Source: Avedoeria sp964651245
GTDB taxonomy: Bacteria; Chloroflexota; Anaerolineae; Epilineales; Epilineaceae
Direction of reading: 5' to 3'
NCBI GenBank assembly: GCA_964651245.1
Contig: CAZYVI010000015.1
Location: forward strand, 1 to 64,000
Length of the DNA stretch: 64,000 nt
Part shown: in pieces, positions 26,252 through 34,218 of the stretch
Numbering within the stretch: position 1 is the first letter of the stretch
Layout of the letters: each line of letters begins with the position of its first letter
The notes under the pieces: model-generated
What the model saw: only the letters and a program-made list of their open reading frames with translations
The model's database searches: none
Told to the model about the DNA's origin: nothing
Translations under genes and position numbers: made by a program

Positions 26252-28150
26252 ATGAACGCGCACCGACCGCTCCGCCTCGCTCGCGCGCCGCTGGCGGGCC
26301 CCGCCCGCGCCGCCGGTGCGGTCGCCGCCGCCTTCGGCTTCGCCGTCGCCCTCGGCTTCGCGGCGTACCGCACCGGTGCGGCGGTCCGTCCGAGCGCCGC
26401 GGCGGCGGCCGTCGCTGCCCCGGCCCAGGACGCCACGCCGACGCCCGACCCGCGGCCCAACCTCGTCGCGGCGCGGGGCGTCTGGAAGCGCAAGGGCCGC
26501 AACGTCACGCGCTGGCAGCGCTGCGTGTACGGCCAGGGCTACGACCAGGGGCTGCACATCTGCGTCGCCAACACCGGCCGCGCGCCGTCCGGCCCCTTCG
26601 CCGTCAGCGCCGAGGGTGCGCCCGGCGTGCCGCTGCTGTCGACCGGCGGGCTCGAGCCGGCCGAGACGCTCTGCGCGCCGGTCGACGTGGCGGAGGGCGT
26701 GGCGCTGCTCGTCGACGCCCAGGGCGCCGTCGACGAGGTCAGCGAGGCCGACAACCGACTCGCGCCGGTCCAAAAGCCGACGCTCGAGCCGGTCGCCGTA
26801 GAGACCTGCGTCCCGCGGCCGATGCCGCTGGCCGAGCTTTGGGGGCACGGCTGGAACGGCTTCGTCGACACCCAGGGCCACCCGTGCTGGCCGACCCACC
26901 TGCCGACGAAGATCCGCTCCGGCGTCCAGGTCTACAACGACGGCGAGCTCGCCGCCGGCCCGTTCCGCATCGGCCCGCCCGGTTGGACGGTGCCCGACCT
27001 GCCCGCCGACGCCGACCGGACGCTGGACGATGCCCGGGCGGCGGGCGGCTTCTCGACCCAGATCGACCCGGAGAACCTGGTCCCCGAGCACGACGAGACG
27101 AACAACCGCGTCGACATCCTGCGCGCCACCGCGCCCGTCCCGTGCACGCCGGGGCCGGACCAGGACCGCACCCCGACGCCTTCGGCGACGACGCCACCCT
27201 CGCCGTCGCCCGATCCCGTCACGCCGACGCCCGGCGGACCGACGCCGACGCCCGGCGCGGCCGATCTGACGGCCGACGTGCGGCTCCACATCGACCGCTG
27301 CCAGATCGACGACGGTTCGCTCGTCGGCGCGTACGGCTTCCGGCCGTGCATCGTCAACCTCGGCGGGGCCGAGGTGCGCGACGTCGTCGTGCGCATCGGC
27401 GAGGGCGCCGCGGCCGAGACGCTGACCATCGCCCAGCTCGACGGTGGCGGTCAGCTCTGCCTGGCCGAGCGGCCGCTCGTGCCGACCGTCATCGAGGTCG
27501 ACCCCGACGGCCGGATCGCCGAGGCCGACGAGACGAACAACCGTATCCCGGTGCAGATCCCGCCCGAGCGGCCGCCGGTGCGGTGCACGCCCGGACCAGG
27601 ACCGACGGCCACGCCGACGCCCGTCCCGCTGCCCAACCTCCGCGGCTGGGTGCATTGGTGGCTCGACCTGCCCGAGGGCTGCATCCCGGTCGACAAGCCG
27701 CTGCCGCCGTTCTACAGCGAGCTCACGGTCGACAACGACGGCGCAGCGGCGGCCGGGCCGTTCGACGTCGACTCGGTGGTGCCCGCCGGCCGCCGCTGGG
27801 CGTTCGACGGCCTGCCGGCCGGCGCGACCTACACCCGCGGCCCCGAGGTGCTGGGCTTCAGCGTCGCCCGGATCGACCCCGACGACCGCGTCGCCGAGCG
27901 CGACGAGACCGACAACGAGATCTACGTCCCGGTCCCGACGCTGCCGCCCTACTGCCCGACGGCCACGCCGACGCGCGACGGCGCGTCGCCGACGCCGACG
28001 GCGGGCACCGCGACGCCGACGGCGACCGCGGGCACCGTCACCCCCACCCCGACGCCGCTCGCGTCGCCGAGCGCAACGCCGACGGGCATGGCGATGCCGC
28101 GCCTCTACCTCCCGCTGGGGCTGCGGACCGGGCGACTCGCCGGGCCATGA
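26252..28150 (+). CDS. Secreted CARDB-repeat protein with TP-rich linkers and C-terminal YLPLGLR block
   Basis: The product is 632 residues. One N-terminal hydrophobic segment (about 20-40) acts as signal or anchor. Four immunoglobulin-like repeats of the CARDB kind follow, each closing with an acidic [DE]-x-[DE]-x-[TD]-N motif (EVSEADNRL, PEHDETNNRV, AEADETNNRI, AERDETDNEI). The second, third and fourth are separated by Pro/Thr linkers (TPTPGGPTPTPGA). The last 14 residues contain YLPLGLR (619-625). CARDB domains are adhesion folds on cell surfaces. Paired cysteines near each repeat may form disulfides. The ATG has a strong AAGGAG site. It has no operon partner; the Lrp gene downstream has its own promoter. 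Confidence 0.75.
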   Translation: MNAHRPLRLARAPLAGPARAAGAVAAAFGFAVALGFAAYRTGAAVRPSAAAAAVAAPAQDATPTPDPRPNLVAARGVWKRKGRNVTRWQRCVYGQGYDQGLHICVANTGRAPSGPFAVSAEGAPGVPLLSTGGLEPAETLCAPVDVAEGVALLVDAQGAVDEVSEADNRLAPVQKPTLEPVAVETCVPRPMPLAELWGHGWNGFVDTQGHPCWPTHLPTKIRSGVQVYNDGELAAGPFRIGPPGWTVPDLPADADRTLDDARAAGGFSTQIDPENLVPEHDETNNRVDILRATAPVPCTPGPDQDRTPTPSATTPPSPSPDPVTPTPGGPTPTPGAADLTADVRLHIDRCQIDDGSLVGAYGFRPCIVNLGGAEVRDVVVRIGEGAAAETLTIAQLDGGGQLCLAERPLVPTVIEVDPDGRIAEADETNNRIPVQIPPERPPVRCTPGPGPTATPTPVPLPNLRGWVHWWLDLPEGCIPVDKPLPPFYSELTVDNDGAAAAGPFDVDSVVPAGRRWAFDGLPAGATYTRGPEVLGFSVARIDPDDRVAERDETDNEIYVPVPTLPPYCPTATPTRDGASPTPTAGTATPTATAGTVTPTPTPLASPSATPTGMAMPRLYLPLGLRTGRLAGP

Positions 28151-28173
28151 GACGATGACCTCACATTTATAAG

Positions 28174-28202
28174 TAGACATCGCTTCTCGCCTATGGTATC
28201 AT
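28174..28202 (+). promoter_or_regulatory. Strong promoter for leaderless lrp-like gene
   Basis: TAGACA (28174-28179) and TATCAT (28197-28202) each match consensus at five of six positions and are spaced by 17 nt, the optimum. The -10 box ends 6 nt before the ATG at 28209, so the transcript should start at the codon itself. The region 28151-28208 is locally A/T-rich against its neighbours. A regulator gene is a plausible site of autoregulation, though no clear operator repeat is seen. Confidence 0.7.
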
Positions 28203-28208
28203 CGCCGC

Positions 28209-28697
28209 ATGTTGGACTCGATCGATCGGATCCTCGTCGAGCGCCTCCAGGCCGATGGCCGGGCGACGCAGCTCGAGCTGGCGCAGGCGGTCGGGCTGTC
28301 GCAGCCGGCGGTGGCCGAGCGGATCCGCAAGCTCGAGCAGCGCGGCGTCATCACCGGCTACGCCGCGCGCGTCGACGCCGCCCGGCTCGGCAAGGACGTC
28401 ACGGCGTTCATCGGCGTGACGGTCGACCACCCGCGCCACTTCGACGCCTTCGCTGCCCGGGTGCGGGCGCTCGACGACGTGCTCGAGTGCCACCGGGTGG
28501 CCGGCGAGGACTCATACCTGCTGAAGGTGAAGACCGCCAACACGGCCTCGCTCGACGCCCTCCTCGTCGGCACGCTGCGGACGATCCCGGGCGTGACGCG
28601 CACCCATACGACGATCGTCCTGGCGTCGATCAAGGAGGACGGCCGCATCCACCTGGCGCCGCCCGCGCCCGACGCGCCCCGGGGAGAATCGCGATGA
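28209..28697 (+). CDS. Lrp/AsnC-family transcriptional regulator
   Basis: The product is 162 residues. The N-terminal winged helix-turn-helix is standard (DRILVERLQADGRATQLELA, then VGLSQPAVAERIRKLEQRGV). The C-terminal RAM domain (about 67-145) binds amino acids and drives oligomerisation (HFDAFAARVRALDDVLECHRV, SYLLKVKTANTASLDALL). No ribosome site precedes the ATG, in line with a leaderless message. The stop overlaps the aminotransferase start (ATGA), so regulator and enzyme form one operon and the enzyme's substrate may be the signal. The shikimate cluster next door makes an aromatic ligand conceivable, but this is inference. Confidence 0.92.
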   Translation: MLDSIDRILVERLQADGRATQLELAQAVGLSQPAVAERIRKLEQRGVITGYAARVDAARLGKDVTAFIGVTVDHPRHFDAFAARVRALDDVLECHRVAGEDSYLLKVKTANTASLDALLVGTLRTIPGVTRTHTTIVLASIKEDGRIHLAPPAPDAPRGESR

Positions 28698-29887
28698 CGG
28701 CGCTCGCCCGCCGCATGGCCCGCATCGAGGCGTCGGCCATCCGCGAGATCCTCAAGGTGGCCGAGCGTCCCGACATCCTCTCGTTCGCCGGCGGACTGCC
28801 GGCGCCCGAGCTGTTCCCGATCGAGGCGCTGGCGGAGGCCCACGCCCGCGTCCTGGCGGTCGACGGCGCGGCCGCGCTGCAGTATGCCGCGACCGAGGGC
28901 TACGGGCCGCTTCGCGATTGGATCGCCGCGCGGCTGCGGGCGATCGGCATCGACGCCGACGCCGATCGGACGCTCATCACGACGGGGTCGCAGCAGGGCA
29001 TCGACCTGGCGGCCCGGGTGCTGCTCGACCCGGGCGACCGGGTGGCCGTCGAGAACCCGAGCTACCTGGCGGCGCTGCAGGCGTTCGGCCTGGCCGAGGC
29101 CTGCCCCGTGCCGATCGAGAACGACGACGACGGTCTGCGGGTCGACGACCTGGCGCGGGTGCACGCCGCGGCGCCGATCCGCCTGATCTACATCGTCCCC
29201 AACTTCCAGAACCCGCGCGGCACGACGCTCTCGCTGGAGCGGCGCGCGGCGCTCGCCGCGTTCGCGGCGGACCACGACGTGCCGATCCTGGAGGACGATC
29301 CGTACCGCGAGCTGCGCTACGACGGCGCGCCACTGCGGCCGCTGGCCGCGTTCGACCGCGCGCCCGTCATCCACCTCGGAACGTTCTCGAAAACGCTCGC
29401 GCCGGGACTGCGCGTCGGTTGGGCGACCGGGCCGGCCGAGCTGGTGCGGGCGATGACGGTGGCCAAGCAGGCGTCCGACCTCCACTCGTCCGGCCTGTCT
29501 CAGCGCGCCGTCGCCGCGCTGTTCGAGCGCTTCGACTACGACGACCACCTGGCGACGCTGCGGCGCGTCTATGGCGAGCGCCGGACGGCGATGCTGACGG
29601 CCCTCGAGCGCCACATGCCGCCGGGCACCCGCTGGACGCGGCCCGAGGGCGGGATGTTCACCTGGCTGCAGCTGCCGGTCGGGCTGCGCGCCGCCGACCT
29701 GTTCGATGCCGCCCTGGCCGCCCAGGTCGCGTTCGTGCCCGGCGGTCCGTTCTACGCCGCCGAGCCGCGCCACGACACGCTGCGCCTGAACTTCTCGAAT
29801 CGGCCGCCGGACCGTATCGACGATGGGATGGCGCGGTTGGGGCGGGTGGTGGCGGCCGCGACCGTGGGGTCAACGGTAACGCCGTAG
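28694..29887 (+). CDS. PLP-dependent class I/II aminotransferase (2-aminoadipate/MocR-enzyme type)
   Basis: The product is 397 residues. PLP-binding landmarks are present: SFAGGLPAPELFP at the start, TTGSQQGIDLAARVL, IVPNFQNPRGTTL, EDDPYRELRYDG (D202) and the Schiff-base lysine K233 in TFSKTLAPGLRVGW. The N-terminal pattern matches the LysN/2-aminoadipate aminotransferase group, which accepts 2-aminoadipate, leucine or aromatic amino acids. Substrate cannot be fixed from sequence. Tyrosine transamination would supply the HPPD substrate encoded earlier in the window. It is co-translated with the Lrp gene. The C-terminal codons run into the palindromic repeat at 29883. Confidence 0.88.
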   Translation: MTALARRMARIEASAIREILKVAERPDILSFAGGLPAPELFPIEALAEAHARVLAVDGAAALQYAATEGYGPLRDWIAARLRAIGIDADADRTLITTGSQQGIDLAARVLLDPGDRVAVENPSYLAALQAFGLAEACPVPIENDDDGLRVDDLARVHAAAPIRLIYIVPNFQNPRGTTLSLERRAALAAFAADHDVPILEDDPYRELRYDGAPLRPLAAFDRAPVIHLGTFSKTLAPGLRVGWATGPAELVRAMTVAKQASDLHSSGLSQRAVAALFERFDYDDHLATLRRVYGERRTAMLTALERHMPPGTRWTRPEGGMFTWLQLPVGLRAADLFDAALAAQVAFVPGGPFYAAEPRHDTLRLNFSNRPPDRIDDGMARLGRVVAAATVGSTVTP

Positions 29888-29977
29888 GGGCACCCCCCCG
29901 TGGGTGCCCTCGCACGTGGCACCGCGAACGTTGGCGCCTTGATCGGCGGAGGGCACCCACGGGGGGGTGCCCCTACG
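29883..29977. repeat. Long perfect palindromic repeat pair (REP/MITE-like)
   Basis: Two 29-bp arms (29883-29911 and 29949-29977) are perfect reverse complements around a 37-nt centre. Each arm is itself nearly self-complementary, built on the core GGGCACCC...GGGTGCCC. The left arm overlaps the last codons of the aminotransferase gene and could act as a transcription terminator. A partial third copy lies at 30047. Similar GTAGGGGC... palindromes are scattered in many Chloroflexota and cyanobacterial genomes, which is recollection rather than a search. Confidence 0.8.
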
Positions 29978-30046
29978 TGGGGCGACGCGATGGGCGACCG
30001 GTGATCGGGGCGCGGGTGGCGGCCGGGGGGGGGTGGGGTGGTGGGC

Positions 30047-30073
30047 GGGGGGCACCCACGGGGGGGTGCCTAC
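30047..30073. repeat. Third, degenerate copy of the palindromic repeat
   Basis: Bases 30047-30073 repeat the right arm of the 29949 element (GGGCACCCACGGGGGGG then TGCC) but lack two of the four C residues before TAC, so the arm is imperfect. It ends 15 nt before the aroKB stop at 30088. Together the copies fill the 200-nt space between two convergent genes, which otherwise holds nothing recognisable apart from a G-rich run near 30020-30060. Confidence 0.65.
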
Positions 30074-30087
30074 ACGGGCCGACGGTC

Positions 30088-31887
30088 CTATCCCCCACCG
30101 ATCACCGCCGCCACGTCCGCCTCCGCCACGTCGTCGAACAACCGCACGTCGGCGACGGCGACCGGCAGCACGAAGCGCAGGCGGCCGGCCGCGCGCTTCT
30201 TGTCGGCCGCCATCGCCGCGCGGACGGCGGCGGCGGGCGGGGGGGCGATGGCGGCGGAGGCGGCGGCCGCGGCGAGGTCGGTGGGCAGGCCGAGGGCGGC
30301 CAGGAGCACCCTCAGGCGTTCGGGCAGCGCGGGGTCGGCGAGGACGCCGTGGCGGGCGGCCAGGCGGGCGGCCCAGACGAGGCCGACGGCCACGGCCGCG
30401 CCGTGGCTGATGGCGTGGCCGCTGGCGTGCTCGATGCCGTGGGCGAAGGTGTGGCCGAGGTTGAGCTGCACCCGCCGCCCGCCGGCGCGCTCGCGCGGGT
30501 CGCGCGCGACGATGGCCGCCTTGACGGCCGCGGCGCGGGCGACGACCTCGGCCAGCGCGTCGGGCGGCCAGCCGGCCGCGCCGACCGCGGCGACGTGGCC
30601 GCCGGCGACGCGGGCCTCGAGCGCCGCCAGCAGCGCGGCGTCGCCGACGACGGCGGCCTTGACGACCTCGGCCAGGCCGGCGGTGAACACGGGCGCCGGC
30701 AGCGTCCAGAGCGTGTCGAGGTCGGCGACGACGCGGCGGGGGGCGTGGAACGCGCCGGCCAGGTTCTTGCCGGCGGCCAGGTCGACCGCCGTCTTGCCGC
30801 CGATGGCCGCATCGACCATCCCCAGCAGCGTCGTCGGCAGCGCCGTCCAGGCCATCCCGCGCAGATACGTCGCCGCAGCGAAGCCGGCCACGTCGGTCAG
30901 CGCGCCGCCGCCGAGCGCCCAGACCTGGCCGGCGCGGTCGAGGCCGGCGGCGTGCAGGCCGTCCCACAGCGCGGCCAGCTGCGCCGGCGTCTTGGCCGCC
31001 TCGCCGGACGGCACGACGATCCGCGCGGGTCGCGCCGCGCCCGCCGCGCCCGCCGCGCCCGCCGCGCCGACGCGCGTAGCGCGCGCCGTTCCGTCGTCGG
31101 CACCGACGTCGTGCGGCGCGGCGCTGTTCCCGCCGCCCGGCGCGAGCGCGGCCGTCAGCGCCGGCGCGTGCAGCGGCGCCACGCGGGCGTCGCTGACGAC
31201 GACGTCGCCCGCGCCGTCGCCCTCGGCGGCGGCGATCGCCCCGGCCATGCCCAGCAGGCCGTGGCCGATGAGGACGCGGGTGCCGCCGCCCCGGCCGCCG
31301 ACCCACACCGCCCGCGTCGTGCGCCGCCGCGCATCGGCCGCCACGGCGCCGGCGAGCGCCGCGACGGCCGCGGCGACGGCGTCGACGTCGCGGCCGGCTG
31401 TGGCGACATGCCACGGCAGCGCACCGTGGATCGCCCGGCGCCGGGCGTGCAGCCGCGCCAGCCGCGGCCAGATCGACGCCGCGCCGTCGCCCAGGAGCGG
31501 CCGCTCGCCCGGCGCCGCGGTCAGGCGCGCGGCCAGCACGTCGAGCGGCGCGTCGAGGACGACGACCATGCCGGCCGCGGCCAGCGCCGCGCGGTTCGCC
31601 GCGTCGACGAGCGTCCCGCCGCCCAGCGCGACGACGGGCGGGCGATCGTCGCCGTCGCGCCCGGCGAGGCCGTCGACGAGCGCGGCGACGGCCGCGGCCT
31701 CGCGGGCGCGGAAGCCGGCCTCGCCCTCGGCGGCGAAGATCGCGGCGACCGAGGCGCCGGCGTGCGCGGCGATGACGGCGTCGAGGTCGAGGAACGGGCG
31801 ATCGAGGCGCGCCGCCAGGGCGCGGCCGACGCTCGACTTGCCGGCGCCGGGCAGGCCGGCCAGGAACTGCGCCGGGAGAGCGGTCAC
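30088..31887 (-). CDS. aroKB: Bifunctional shikimate kinase / 3-dehydroquinate synthase
   Basis: The product is 599 residues. Residues 1-165 are a shikimate kinase with the P-loop GLPGAGKSS (11-19), FLDLDAVI for substrate binding, ALGGGTL and RPLL. Residues from about 180 onward are 3-dehydroquinate synthase: PSGEAAKTPAQLAALWDGL, GGGALTDVAGFAAATYLRG, GGKTAVDLAAGKNLAGAF, then the metal region AEVVKAAVVGD, NLGHTFAHGIEH and HGAAVAVGL. It therefore covers shikimate steps two and five in one chain. The GTG at 31887 overlaps the aroC stop (GTGA). A Gly/Ala insert at about residues 245-285 is encoded partly by a tandem 9-mer and is absent from normal enzymes. Confidence 0.93.
   Translation of the reverse strand: MTALPAQFLAGLPGAGKSSVGRALAARLDRPFLDLDAVIAAHAGASVAAIFAAEGEAGFRAREAAAVAALVDGLAGRDGDDRPPVVALGGGTLVDAANRAALAAAGMVVVLDAPLDVLAARLTAAPGERPLLGDGAASIWPRLARLHARRRAIHGALPWHVATAGRDVDAVAAAVAALAGAVAADARRRTTRAVWVGGRGGGTRVLIGHGLLGMAGAIAAAEGDGAGDVVVSDARVAPLHAPALTAALAPGGGNSAAPHDVGADDGTARATRVGAAGAAGAAGAARPARIVVPSGEAAKTPAQLAALWDGLHAAGLDRAGQVWALGGGALTDVAGFAAATYLRGMAWTALPTTLLGMVDAAIGGKTAVDLAAGKNLAGAFHAPRRVVADLDTLWTLPAPVFTAGLAEVVKAAVVGDAALLAALEARVAGGHVAAVGAAGWPPDALAEVVARAAAVKAAIVARDPRERAGGRRVQLNLGHTFAHGIEHASGHAISHGAAVAVGLVWAARLAARHGVLADPALPERLRVLLAALGLPTDLAAAAASAAIAPPPAAAVRAAMAADKKRAAGRLRFVLPVAVADVRLFDDVAEADVAAVIGGG
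31033..31068. repeat. Tandem 9-bp repeat inside aroKB
   Basis: Four perfect copies of CGCCGCGCC run head to tail, encoding repeated Gly-Ala-Ala on the minus strand. The repeat sits in the surface insert between the N-terminal lobe strands of the dehydroquinate synthase half. Slippage would add or remove three residues without breaking the frame. Confidence 0.85.
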
Positions 31888-33197
31888 GGGCCGGTCGCGC
31901 CGCCGTCGTCGTAGCCGAAGCGCCACGGCACGGCGTCCATCGGCAGGTCGGCGACGTCGTTGCGTCGCAGCCGGGCGAACCGGTCGGCCATCTCGTCGAT
32001 GTCGTCGCCGCCGAGCTTCTCGAGCAGCGCGTCGGCGATCACGTAGGCGACCATCGCCTCGGCGGCGACGGCGGCGCGCGGCACGGCGCAGATGTCGGAG
32101 CGCTCGTAGCGCGCCTCGGCCGGCGCGCCGGTGGCCAGGTCGACCGACGCCAGCGGCGTCAGCGTCGTCGAGATCGGCTTCATCGCCGCCCGGACGACGA
32201 TCGGCGCGCCGGTCGTGATCCCGCCCTCGAGCCCGCCGCCCCGGCCGCCGGTGCGGACGATGCGCGTGGCCGGCGGCGGCGCGCCGTCGTCGTCGATGCG
32301 TCCGTCGATGACCGCGCCGCTGCCCGCGCCGCCGCCCGCGTCGCCGTCGCCGCCGCCGTCGTCGCGGCCGTCGCCATCATCGCCTACGTCGCCCGCCAGC
32401 ACGAACCGGTCGTGGACGTCGGTGCCGCGCCGGGCGGCGTTGGCAAAGGCCGGCCCGATCTCGGCGCCCTTGACGGCCGGGATGCTCGCGACGGCGCCGA
32501 GCAGGCGGCCCGTCAGCCGGCGATCCCACTGGACGTGGCTGCCCAGGCCGGGCGGCACGCCCAGCACGACGACCTCGAACACGCCGCCCAGCGTGTCGCG
32601 GTCGCGCGCGGCGGCCTGGATGGCGGCGCGCATGGCGGCGGCGGCGGCCGGGTCGGGACAGCGGACGTCGTTGGCCTCGGCGGCGGCGAACCGGTCGCGG
32701 TACGGCCCGTCGGGCGCGATCGCGACGTCGCCGATTTGCACGACATAACTGCCGACCGCGATACCGAACCGCCCGAGCAGCTGCAGGCAGAGCCCGCCCA
32801 CCGCCACCCGCGCCGCCAGCTCGCGCGCGCTGGCGCGCTCGAGGCCCAGCCGCAGCTCGCGGTAGCCATACTTCACCGCCGCGCTGAGGTCGGCGTGGCC
32901 CGGCCGGGGGATGGTGAGGGGGGCGATGTCGCGGTCGGCCCAGGCGGCGTGGTCGGCGTTGGGAATGTGCAGCGCCACCGGCGCGCCCGTCGTCCGCCCG
33001 GCCACGACGCCGCCGGTGATGGCCACGCGGTCGTGCTCGATCGCCATCCGCCCGCCGCTGCCGAAGCCGGTCTGCCGGCGCGCCATGAGCGCGTCGAGCG
33101 CGCCGCGGTCGATGACGAGGCCCGCCGGCAGGCCGTCGAGGATGGCGGTGAGCGACGGCCCGTGCGACTCGCCGGCGGTCAGGAAACGCAGCGGCAT
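31884..33197 (-). CDS. aroC: Chorismate synthase
   Basis: The product is 437 residues against the usual 360-390. It makes chorismate from EPSP with reduced FMN. Signatures: LTAGESHGPSLTAILDGLPAG at the start, RRQTGFGSGGRMAIEHD, RPGHADLSAAVKYG, and RASARELAARVAVGG (the third motif, with Leu where Thr is usual). The extra length is an Asp/Gly/Ala insert (about 285-325) before the conserved GGLEGGITTGAPIVVRAAMKP. The ATG at 33197 gives the canonical MPLRFLTAGESHG start; a longer in-frame start 60 nt upstream only adds an unconserved tail. It sits 17 nt after aroE and overlaps aroKB by 4 nt, making an aroE-aroC-aroKB operon. Confidence 0.95.
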   Translation of the reverse strand: MPLRFLTAGESHGPSLTAILDGLPAGLVIDRGALDALMARRQTGFGSGGRMAIEHDRVAITGGVVAGRTTGAPVALHIPNADHAAWADRDIAPLTIPRPGHADLSAAVKYGYRELRLGLERASARELAARVAVGGLCLQLLGRFGIAVGSYVVQIGDVAIAPDGPYRDRFAAAEANDVRCPDPAAAAAMRAAIQAAARDRDTLGGVFEVVVLGVPPGLGSHVQWDRRLTGRLLGAVASIPAVKGAEIGPAFANAARRGTDVHDRFVLAGDVGDDGDGRDDGGGDGDAGGGAGSGAVIDGRIDDDGAPPPATRIVRTGGRGGGLEGGITTGAPIVVRAAMKPISTTLTPLASVDLATGAPAEARYERSDICAVPRAAVAAEAMVAYVIADALLEKLGGDDIDEMADRFARLRRNDVADLPMDAVPWRFGYDDGGATGP

Positions 33198-33213
33198 CGG
33201 CGGGGCGTCGGGC

Positions 33214-34116
33214 TCAGGCGCCGTTGCGCGACGGGGTCGCCACGGCGGGCAGCTCACCGGTCATCGCCCAGCCGACGGCGGCCTGGCGCATGACCTCGCG
33301 CGGGGCGTCCTTGCCCGTCCACAGGGTGAACGCCGCGGCCGCCTGGTGGACGAGCATCGTCAGCCCGCCCTCGGCCGTCGCGCCGCAGTCGCGCGCGTGT
33401 CGGACGAGCGCCGTCTCGGCCGGGTGGGCGACGAGGTCGACGACGGCGACGCTGCGCGGGACGGGGACGTCGAGCGGCCACGGCGACGCCCCGGCGTAGG
33501 GCGCGGCGCCGATCGTCGTGGCGTTGACGAGCAGCGCCGCGCCGCGGGCGCGGTCGACGACGGCCGCGGGCGTGAACGGTCCGGTGCCGAGCTCGGCGCC
33601 CGGGAAGTGGCGGTGCAGTTGGCTGGCCAGGACGGCGGAGCGGCCGCTGGAGCGGTTCAGCACGTCGACGATCCAGCCGCCGGCCAGCAGGACGCCGACG
33701 ACGGCCCGCGCCGACCCGCCGGCGCCGAGCACGACGGCCCGCCGTCCGCGCCCGTCGGCGAGGCCGAGCCCCTTGACGACGGCGCCGAAGCCGGCGACGT
33801 CGGTGTTCTCGCCCCGCAGATGGCCCTCGGCCGTGACGACGACGGTGTTGACCGCGCCGGTCTTCTGGACGAGCCGGCTCTCGTCCTCGAGCAGCGCGCG
33901 CATCTCGACCTTGTGCGGCACCGTGACGTTGACGCCCGCCAGTTCGCCGCGCCGCAGCGCGTCCGCCACCGCCGCCAGCGCCCCCGGCTCCGGCGGCGTC
34001 GGGCGCAGGACGTAGCGGGCGTCGACGCCGACCGCCGCGAAGGCCGCGTTGTGCATCGCCGGCGAGGCGCTGGCCGGCAGCGGCCAGCCGACGAGGGCGT
34101 AGGTGGCGTGGGGCAT
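33214..34116 (-). CDS. aroE: Shikimate dehydrogenase
   Basis: The product is 300 residues. It reduces 3-dehydroshikimate with NADPH. The substrate domain has YALVGWPLPASASPAMHNAAF, NVTVPHKVEM with the catalytic lysine, and NTDVAGF. The cofactor domain has the glycine-rich VVLGAGGSARAVV. The ATG at 34116 lies 6 nt after a TACAAT box, with no ribosome site, so it looks like a leaderless first gene of the aroE-aroC-aroKB operon. The C-terminal part (GGLTMLVHQAAAAFTLWTG) is conserved. A 102-nt gap to the cyclophilin gene contains the promoter. Confidence 0.95.
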   Translation of the reverse strand: MPHATYALVGWPLPASASPAMHNAAFAAVGVDARYVLRPTPPEPGALAAVADALRRGELAGVNVTVPHKVEMRALLEDESRLVQKTGAVNTVVVTAEGHLRGENTDVAGFGAVVKGLGLADGRGRRAVVLGAGGSARAVVGVLLAGGWIVDVLNRSSGRSAVLASQLHRHFPGAELGTGPFTPAAVVDRARGAALLVNATTIGAAPYAGASPWPLDVPVPRSVAVVDLVAHPAETALVRHARDCGATAEGGLTMLVHQAAAAFTLWTGKDAPREVMRQAAVGWAMTGELPAVATPSRNGA

Positions 34117-34122
34117 GGCCCG

Positions 34123-34128
34123 ATTGTA
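34123..34128 (-). promoter_or_regulatory. -10 box (TACAAT) of leaderless aroE operon
   Basis: TACAAT on the minus strand ends exactly 6 nt before the aroE ATG. The same sequence and spacing occur before the hydrolase gene at 42358. No -35 match is obvious, and no Shine-Dalgarno sequence is present. Confidence 0.5.
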
Positions 34129-34218
34129 GCGCCGCCGGCGATCGCGGCGGTCCTGGGTCGACGCCGCTGCGCGCCTGCGCGGCGGCTATCTCACGCGGGT
34201 ACGTCCGAGGGGACCTCG

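Noticed and set aside
30000..30060. G-run-rich stretch as a G-quadruplex regulatory element
   Set aside because: Several runs of G occur (for example 30023-30034), but in a genome this rich in G they are expected and no gene start is near.
31927..33257. Longer starts for aroC (33257) and aroKB (31926)
   Set aside because: Homology begins at MPLRFLTAGESHG (33197) for aroC, and the 4-nt GTGA overlap at 31887 fits the aroKB start just before its P-loop.
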